DNA from: DATEHQ01 sp035279525
GTDB lineage: Bacteria; Chloroflexota; Dormibacteria; Dormibacterales; Dormibacteraceae
Reading direction: 5' to 3'
Assembly (NCBI GenBank): GCA_035279525.1
Contig: DATEHQ010000163.1
Span: 1 to 10,950 of the forward strand
DNA: 10,950 nucleotides
A program made the translations under genes and the position numbers. Below the pieces are notes generated by a model. It was given only the letters and a program-made list of their open reading frames with translations, made no database searches and had not been told where the DNA came from. Of this stretch, positions 6,874-10,950 are shown piece by piece; the stretch's first letter is position 1, and every line of letters begins with the position of its first letter.

Positions 6874-7461
6874 TCAGTACTCGCTGCGCTCCGAAGAGCT
6901 AGCGGTGATTGGGAAGGACGAGCCCACGATCGGCCACAGTAGCGGCGTGATGACCTGCAGGTTGTAGGTGATGCTCACCGTCACGGAGTCCGATCCAGGA
7001 TCCGACGGCCCATTGCCGTTGCCGGTGGCGTTGGTCACCGCGGCTCCCGCCAGGCAGTGAAATGTGACGTTGATGGTGCCGCTGGAAATCACGGAGCCCG
7101 CGGGTGTTCCGGTGCTCGAACTCTCGAGGGCCGCCAGGTTGACGATGGTGGCGATCGAGGCGGTGGCCGGATTCATGGGCGAGGTGGTGGTCACCGCCAC
7201 CGGCCCGGCGCCGGCGCTGGCACAGATTGAGTTCGCGGTCGCCTGCTGGGTCGAGTTCACGGACACCCGCAGCGCCTGCCTGACCGCATTGGTGACCGCT
7301 TCGCGGTAGTAGAACGCCCGGCCGATGTCGGTCACCCCCAGAGCCAGCAGCAGCACGAGAGGCAGGGTGACTGCTGCTTCGACAAGCGACTGGCCGCGCC
7401 CTCGACGGCGCGCGCTGGCGCGCGTCATCGTGGCTTGTGGCCGGAGCATCATGAGTGGCAT
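6874..7461 (-). CDS. TadE-like minor pseudopilin, first gene of the tad minor-pilin operon
   Basis: This 195-aa protein is a paralogue of the next gene: its segment ARRRGRGQSLVEAAV matches ARRRGRGQALVEFAL there. A basic leader precedes a possible prepilin cleavage site G-QSLVEA (the +5 Glu is kept; Phe is replaced by Ala). A helix (LPLVLLLALGVTDIGRAFYY) follows, then a Ser/Thr/Ala-rich extracytoplasmic part with two Cys and a beta-type ending SDSVTVSITYNLQV. Role: minor pilin of the Tad fibre. The start is uncertain. ATG 7461 is the outermost; ATG 7452 and ATG 7428 are also in frame, and 7428 gives a leader as short as that of the neighbour. None has a Shine-Dalgarno, which fits initiation on a very short leader from the TAAGAT box at 7465-7470. 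Together with the next two genes it forms a gap-free operon. Confidence 0.92.
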   Translation of the reverse strand: MPLMMLRPQATMTRASARRRGRGQSLVEAAVTLPLVLLLALGVTDIGRAFYYREAVTNAVRQALRVSVNSTQQATANSICASAGAGPVAVTTTSPMNPATASIATIVNLAALESSSTGTPAGSVISSGTINVTFHCLAGAAVTNATGNGNGPSDPGSDSVTVSITYNLQVITPLLWPIVGSSFPITASSSERSEY

Positions 7462-7464
7462 CGA

Positions 7465-7492
7465 ATCTTAGCGACCAGTTCAACGCTTTCAG
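7465..7492 (-). promoter_or_regulatory. Candidate promoter of the tadE-tadE-tadG operon
   Basis: On the minus strand this reads CTGAAA (7492-7487), a 16-bp spacer, then TAAGAT (7470-7465). Transcription would start about 7457-7460, at or just inside the first ATG, so a short or absent leader is expected. Confidence 0.45.
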
Positions 7493-7552
7493 CCCGCGAT
7501 GCGGTCGTCCACCGACGCCGGGCGCGAGCGGTTCCTGAGAGCTGGTTGAACT
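7477..7552. repeat. Inverted 8-bp repeat in the tadE / hydrolase divergent spacer
   Basis: AGTTCAAC at 7477-7484 and its exact reverse complement GTTGAACT at 7545-7552 face each other across 60 bp. Each copy lies at or next to the promoter of the gene it points to: inside the spacer of the tadE promoter, and overlapping the -10 of the hydrolase gene. It could be a shared operator or chance. Confidence 0.3.
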
Positions 7553-7557
7553 AAGTT
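7552..7557 (+). promoter_or_regulatory. -10 box giving a leaderless hydrolase transcript
   Basis: TAAGTT ends six bases before GTG 7564, so the expected transcription start is the start codon itself. The same TAA is an in-frame stop, which rules out a longer N-terminus. The box is part of a palindrome AACT-A-AGTT (7549-7557). Confidence 0.45.
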
Positions 7558-7563
7558 ACGTGC

Positions 7564-9156
7564 GTGGCCGTCATCGTCTGCCCCCAACCGCAGGCGGCTG
7601 AGATCGGCCTCGAGGTGCTGCGGCGGGGCGGCAACGCGATCGACGCGGCCGTCACTTGCGCGTTCGTCCAGGGCGTGATCGACCCCCAGATGTGCGGCAT
7701 CGGCGGGTGCGGGGTGATGCTGGTGCACGGGGCGCAACACGGCGACGCGCTGATCGAGTTCTACTCGACCGCCGGATCGCTCGCGCGGGAGGACCAGTGG
7801 GAGCGGATCCTGCTGCGCGAGGCGGCGGATCGCTACGGCTACGTGCTGGAAGGCTGGGTCAACGACGTCGGCTATCAGTCCGTCGGCGTGCCGGGTACGG
7901 TGGCGGGCCTTTACGAGGCGCTGACCCGCTTCGGCACGATCTCGTGGGAGCAGGCGATCCAGCCCGCGATCCCGATCGCCAGGGACGGCTTCCCGGTTTC
8001 GGGCTTCGTCCACGGGTACTGGACCATGGACTACGGGCCGGACGTGGTGCCCAACGCAAAGCGCATCCAGGTCACGCCGGAGGCCAGGGCCATCTACACC
8101 CACGACGGCGCCCTTTACTCGGTGGGCGAGCTGATGGTGCAGGCCGACTACGCCCGCACGCTGGAGCGGCTGGCCGGCGAGGGGCCCGATGTCTTCTATC
8201 GGGGCGAGATCGCCGAGGCGATCGCCGCCGACTTCGCGGCCAACGGGGGCTTCATCACCAGGCAGGACCTCGCCGACTACCGCGTCAACGTGACCGAGCC
8301 GATGCGCGGGACGTATCGAGGCCACCAGGTCGTGGCGGCGGGCCCGCCTGCCGGCGGCCTGACCTTGCTTCAGATGCTGAACTTCCTAGAGGGCTACGAC
8401 CTGCGCCGCCACGGCTGGCCGAGCACGGAGGCGGCGCGCGTGCTGGTCGAGGCCATGGCCTGGGCCGTGGCCGACCGTGAGCTGCACGTCGCCGATCCGC
8501 GCTTCGTCGAGATCCCGACCGGCGCGCTGGCCGACAAGGAGTACGCGGCCAAGGCCCGCGAGGTGGCGGCGGCGGGCGCCAGGGCGGCGGACCGCGCGGA
8601 CACGACGCAGGTCTGCGTGGTCGACGACCTGGGCAACGCCGTCTCGCTCACGCACACCCTTGGATCGTCGAGCGGGGTGGTCACCCCCGGCCTGGGATTT
8701 GGCTACAACGACTACATGAACTGCTTCGACCCACGCCCCGGGCATCCGAACTCGATCCGGCCGGGCAAGACGCGGGTGACGATGATGACGCCCACGATGG
8801 TGTTCGACCGCGGCAAGCTCCGCATCGCACTGGGCGCGCCGGGGGCGACGAAGATCGTGACGGCGGTGCTGCAGACGATGGTCAACGTGATCGACCACGA
8901 GATGTCGCCGGTCGAGGCGGTCAGCGCGCCCAGGATCGACTACCAGGGTGACGTGGTGCAGGCCGAGGCCCGGATCCCTCGCGTGGTGTGCGACGGACTG
9001 GAGAAGGCGGGGTACACGGTGAACCGGCGCACCCTGAGCTACGACTCGTACTTCGCCCGCCCGCAGCTGATCGTCGCCGAGCGCGACGGATACCTCCACG
9101 GCGCGTCGGATCCGCGCAAGGATGGCGGCGCCGCGTACGACACGGAGACCGTGTGA
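7564..9156 (+). CDS. Gamma-glutamyltransferase-family Ntn hydrolase, cytoplasmic, atypical substrate pocket
   Basis: This 530-aa protein aligns along its length with gamma-glutamyltransferases, which self-cleave and use the new N-terminal Thr of the small subunit as nucleophile. Seen: LRRGGNAIDAAV (19-30), SVGVPGTVAG (106-115), the processing site D346-T347-T348 in ADTTQVCVVDDLGNAVSLT (T347 the expected nucleophile), FDPRPG (388-393) and a C-terminal GAPGATKIVTAVLQ. There is no signal peptide: a TAA 9 bases upstream fixes GTG 7564 as the start, so the enzyme is cytoplasmic, unlike classical GGT. Residues that hold the gamma-glutamyl group in true GGTs are changed: the DFRExAP Arg-Glu becomes Y67-S68, the NNxMDDF pair becomes Y384 and C387, and SSM becomes T406-M407. 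It is therefore probably an amidohydrolase or acylase of another substrate, as known for GGT-like oxamate amidohydrolase (HpxW) and cephalosporin acylases. The dehydrogenase gene starts 4 bp later. Confidence 0.92.
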   Translation: MAVIVCPQPQAAEIGLEVLRRGGNAIDAAVTCAFVQGVIDPQMCGIGGCGVMLVHGAQHGDALIEFYSTAGSLAREDQWERILLREAADRYGYVLEGWVNDVGYQSVGVPGTVAGLYEALTRFGTISWEQAIQPAIPIARDGFPVSGFVHGYWTMDYGPDVVPNAKRIQVTPEARAIYTHDGALYSVGELMVQADYARTLERLAGEGPDVFYRGEIAEAIAADFAANGGFITRQDLADYRVNVTEPMRGTYRGHQVVAAGPPAGGLTLLQMLNFLEGYDLRRHGWPSTEAARVLVEAMAWAVADRELHVADPRFVEIPTGALADKEYAAKAREVAAAGARAADRADTTQVCVVDDLGNAVSLTHTLGSSSGVVTPGLGFGYNDYMNCFDPRPGHPNSIRPGKTRVTMMTPTMVFDRGKLRIALGAPGATKIVTAVLQTMVNVIDHEMSPVEAVSAPRIDYQGDVVQAEARIPRVVCDGLEKAGYTVNRRTLSYDSYFARPQLIVAERDGYLHGASDPRKDGGAAYDTETV

Positions 9157-9160
9157 GGTC

Positions 9161-9898
9161 GTGAGGTTCAAGGATCGCGTCGCGCTGATCACGGGCGGAG
9201 GCCGGGGCATCGGCGCGGCGACGGCTCAGCTCCTGGCCTCGGAGGGAGCGCGCGTCGCCGTCTCGGACATGGACGTCGCGCCCGCACAGGAGGTCGCGGG
9301 TCCGATCAACGGACTGGCCATCGCGTGCGACGTGACCGACCGGAGCCAGGTCGAGTCGATGGTCGAGCGCACCGCCCGGGAGCTCGGCAGGCTCGACATC
9401 CTGGTCGCGTGCGCCGGGATCACGCGCGACAACCTGCTGTTCAAGATGACCGACGAGGACTGGGACGCGGTGATCGACACCCACCTCAAGGGCACGTTCG
9501 TTTCGGCCCGCGCCGCGCAGAAGCACATGGTCGCGCAGAAGTACGGAAAGATGGTCTTTCTGTCGTCGACGTCCGCCCTCGGCAACCGCGGGCAGGCCAA
9601 CTATTCGGCGGCGAAGGCGGGGCTGCAGGGGATGGCGCGGACGCTGGCCATCGAGCTCGGCCCCTTCAACATCAACGTCAACGCCGTCGCGCCGGGATTC
9701 GTGGAGACGCGCATGACGCGGGCCACGGCGGAGCGGATGGGCCTCGACTACGAAGCGTTCAAGACCGGCGCCGCTTCGCAGATCCCGCTGCGGCGGGTCG
9801 GCCAGCCCACGGACATCGCGACGGTCATCGCGTTTCTCTGCAGCGACGAATCGAGCTTCGTGTCGGGGCAGACGCTGTATGTCCGAGGCGGCCCCTGA
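9161..9898 (+). CDS. Short-chain dehydrogenase/reductase, FabG-like
   Basis: This 245-aa NAD(P)-dependent oxidoreductase of the classical SDR family has the usual FabG length. It has the cofactor-binding TGGGRGIG (11-18), the CDVTD segment (56-60), ACAG (83-86) in place of the usual NNAG, and the active site S135, Y148, K152 (YSAAK). The normal fourth catalytic residue Asn is His (H108 in THLKGTF), a variant also found in other FabG-like enzymes. VNAVAPGFVETRM (173-185) and a C-terminal SGQTLYVRGG complete the fold. The start is GTG 9161, 4 bp after the hydrolase stop, with GAGG at 9155-9158 just upstream. An earlier ATG at 9122 overlaps the hydrolase and adds 13 Arg/Pro-rich residues unlike the family. 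It may reduce 3-ketoacyl thioesters or act on a product of the neighbouring hydrolase; the sequence does not decide. It converges with the flavoprotein gene. Confidence 0.94.
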   Translation: MRFKDRVALITGGGRGIGAATAQLLASEGARVAVSDMDVAPAQEVAGPINGLAIACDVTDRSQVESMVERTARELGRLDILVACAGITRDNLLFKMTDEDWDAVIDTHLKGTFVSARAAQKHMVAQKYGKMVFLSSTSALGNRGQANYSAAKAGLQGMARTLAIELGPFNINVNAVAPGFVETRMTRATAERMGLDYEAFKTGAASQIPLRRVGQPTDIATVIAFLCSDESSFVSGQTLYVRGGP

Positions 9899-9917
9899 GC
9901 GGCCGCCGCAGGAACCG

Positions 9918-10853
9918 CTAGCGCTCGAGCAGGGCTTCCGCCTGGCGCGCGATGCGCCCGACCAGCTCACCGGCCGGCACGATGTCGTGCACGAGACCCG
10001 CCGACTCGCCCGCCATCACGAAGTCTCCGGCGGCGACCGCGGCCTGGAGCGCAGGGCCGAGCTCGCCGGCGGCGAGGCCCCACTCCTGAGGCCGGTTCGC
10101 CCATTCGTCGAGCAGCGGGTGCTGGATCGAGCGCACCACGGAGCCGGGCCAGACGATACCGAGCACGTCGTCGTAGAACTTGCTCGCCACGGTCTGGCTG
10201 CCGAGCGCGTTCAGGATGACGTCCTTGGCGTGCGCCGGGATGCGAGCTTCGTGCGTGGCCAGAAAACGTGTCCCGATGAGCGCTCCCTGGGCCCCGAGCA
10301 TGAGCACCGCCGCAAGGCCGCGACCGTCGGCGATGCCGCCGGCGGCGAGCACGGGCGTGTCGCCGGCGACGTCGACCACCTGCGGCACGAGCGAGAGGGT
10401 CGCCATCTGGCCCACGTGACCGCCGCCTTCGCTGCCCTGCGCCACCACGACATCGGCGCCGTCCGAGGCGACCTGCCCCGCCTCCTCCGGGGTCGTGACC
10501 ATGTGGACGACCTTCGTTCCGATCTCATGCGCCTGGTAGGTGAGGTCCGTGGCGCGACCCCAGGACAGGGAAAGGATGGGAACGCGCTGCGCGAGGGTGA
10601 CCTCGATCGCGGCGCTGTCCATCAGGCAGACGACGTGGTTGACGCCGAACGGCCGGGCCGTGAGCTCGCGGACGCGACGGATCTCGGCGCGCAGCTGGTC
10701 GGCCGTCATTCGGAGCGCGGCGATGACGCCCAGGCCTCCCGCGTTGCTCACCGCGGCGACGAGCTCGGGCGTGGTGCACCTGGCCATCCCCGCCTGGACG
10801 ATGGGCGTCTCGATGCCAAGCAGGCGGCAGACCGGAGTGTGAAGGCGGCTCAC
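9918..10853 (-). CDS. Nitronate monooxygenase / 2-nitropropane dioxygenase-family FMN protein
   Basis: This 311-aa TIM-barrel flavoprotein belongs to the family that oxidises alkyl nitronates and includes FabK-type enoyl reductases. Seen (numbering from GTG 10853): LLGIETPIVQAGMA near the N-terminus, SNAGGLGVIAA (about 36-46), the catalytic-His motif QGSEGGGHVG (139-148, H146), and the FMN phosphate-binding PVLAAGGIADGRG (167-179) followed by LGAQGALIGTRFLAT. The family length is 310-360 aa, so it is complete. I chose GTG 10853 because a -10-like TACGAT covers 10868-10873, and the only longer start, TTG 10868, lies on that box; TTG would add five residues. Function could be removal of toxic nitronates or an acyl-reductase-like step; the family is often over-annotated. 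It faces the dehydrogenase with 19 bp between stops. Confidence 0.93.
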   Translation of the reverse strand: MSRLHTPVCRLLGIETPIVQAGMARCTTPELVAAVSNAGGLGVIAALRMTADQLRAEIRRVRELTARPFGVNHVVCLMDSAAIEVTLAQRVPILSLSWGRATDLTYQAHEIGTKVVHMVTTPEEAGQVASDGADVVVAQGSEGGGHVGQMATLSLVPQVVDVAGDTPVLAAGGIADGRGLAAVLMLGAQGALIGTRFLATHEARIPAHAKDVILNALGSQTVASKFYDDVLGIVWPGSVVRSIQHPLLDEWANRPQEWGLAAGELGPALQAAVAAGDFVMAGESAGLVHDIVPAGELVGRIARQAEALLER

Positions 10854-10867
10854 GTTGGCTCGAGTCA

Positions 10868-10873
10868 ATCGTA
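10868..10873 (-). promoter_or_regulatory. Candidate -10 box of the nitronate monooxygenase gene
   Basis: On the minus strand this reads TACGAT, 14 bases before GTG 10853. The transcription start would be near 10861, giving a leader of about 8 nt. No good -35 is visible. Upstream to the window end (10950) I see no further gene. Confidence 0.35.
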
Positions 10874-10877
10874 TGCA

Positions 10878-10892
10878 GCGCGTTGTGCGCGC
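10878..10892. repeat. Short perfect hairpin upstream of the nitronate monooxygenase gene
   Basis: GCGCG (10878-10882), a five-base loop, then CGCGC (10888-10892). It covers the spacer/-35 side of the candidate promoter, where a repressor site could sit, but such GC runs are common in this DNA. Confidence 0.25.
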
Positions 10893-10950
10893 GCGTCTCT
10901 ATCTATGCGGGCGCAAGCTCCCTGCTTCGGGCGCGTTGGAAGGGTTCAGA

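Noticed and set aside
7489..8325. 278-codon minus-strand frame opposite the hydrolase
   Set aside because: Shadow frame; covers conserved hydrolase coding and runs through the divergent promoter region.
9122..9160. Longer SDR with ATG 9122
   Set aside because: It would add 13 Arg/Pro-rich residues and overlap the hydrolase by 35 bp; GTG 9161 gives the normal FabG length.
9897..9920. AGCGG/CCGCT hairpin between the SDR and flavoprotein stops as a terminator
   Set aside because: Only five pairs, a 12-base loop and no T tract; GCGGCCGC is expected by chance here.
8921..9970. 349-codon minus-strand frame across three genes
   Set aside because: It spans the ends of hydrolase, SDR and flavoprotein genes, is arginine-rich and has no motif.
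10905..10950. Start of a new plus-strand gene at ATG 10905
   Set aside because: Only 15 codons to the window edge, no ribosome site and no recognisable sequence.
1..10950. CRISPR arrays, tRNA/rRNA genes, insertion sequences, prophage or defence genes
   Set aside because: Read for on both strands; no regular repeats, cloverleaf, transposase or defence motif seen.

Overview
This is a GC-rich chromosomal window, about two thirds G+C in most genes. It carries parts of a Tad (tight-adherence, type IVc) pilus system, a two-component system and a small metabolic block. Several signs point to a high-GC soil bacterium of the Chloroflexota/Dormibacterota or Actinomycetota kind: GTG and TTG starts, -10 boxes lying almost on the start codon (leaderless transcripts), and TadE/RcpC-type pilus genes scattered on both strands. 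I cannot fix the phylum from the sequence, and this placement is inference.

Layout. (1) Positions 1-485, minus strand: the start of a glycosyltransferase-51 (peptidoglycan transglycosylase) protein, cut by the window edge. (2) Positions 588-3035, plus strand: a tight three-gene operon of an OmpR-type response regulator, a 127-aa secreted protein of no recognised family, and a multi-pass membrane histidine kinase. The first junction is an ATGA overlap and the second a 7-bp gap. (3) Positions 3042-7461: Tad pilus genes. tadC (minus) and cpaB/rcpC (plus) diverge from a 67-bp spacer. A minus-strand operon holds two TadE-type pseudopilins followed by a TadG-like protein, with junctions of 0 and -1 bp. 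No ATPase (tadA), tadB, tadZ or flp pilin lies in the window, so the system is split or continues elsewhere. (4) Positions 7564-9898, plus strand: a gamma-glutamyltransferase-family Ntn hydrolase without a signal peptide, followed 4 bp later by a FabG-like short-chain dehydrogenase. (5) Positions 9918-10853, minus strand: a nitronate monooxygenase-family flavoprotein, convergent with the dehydrogenase.

Gene packing is extreme. Convergent stop codons are 6, 1 and 19 bp apart, leaving no room for ordinary terminators. The clearest potential hairpin (4861-4900) lies inside the 3' end of the tadG-like gene.

How the genes may work together. The Tad proteins would act in one envelope-spanning fibre apparatus: TadC as inner-membrane platform, CpaB as periplasmic or envelope factor, TadE/TadE/TadG as minor pilins. 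The regulator/kinase pair probably senses an envelope or membrane signal, and the secreted protein encoded between them is a natural candidate partner. The hydrolase, dehydrogenase and flavoprotein look like catabolic or housekeeping enzymes. The two items most worth a second look are the GGT-like hydrolase, which keeps the catalytic Thr but has lost the residues that bind the gamma-glutamyl group, and the secreted protein inside the two-component operon.
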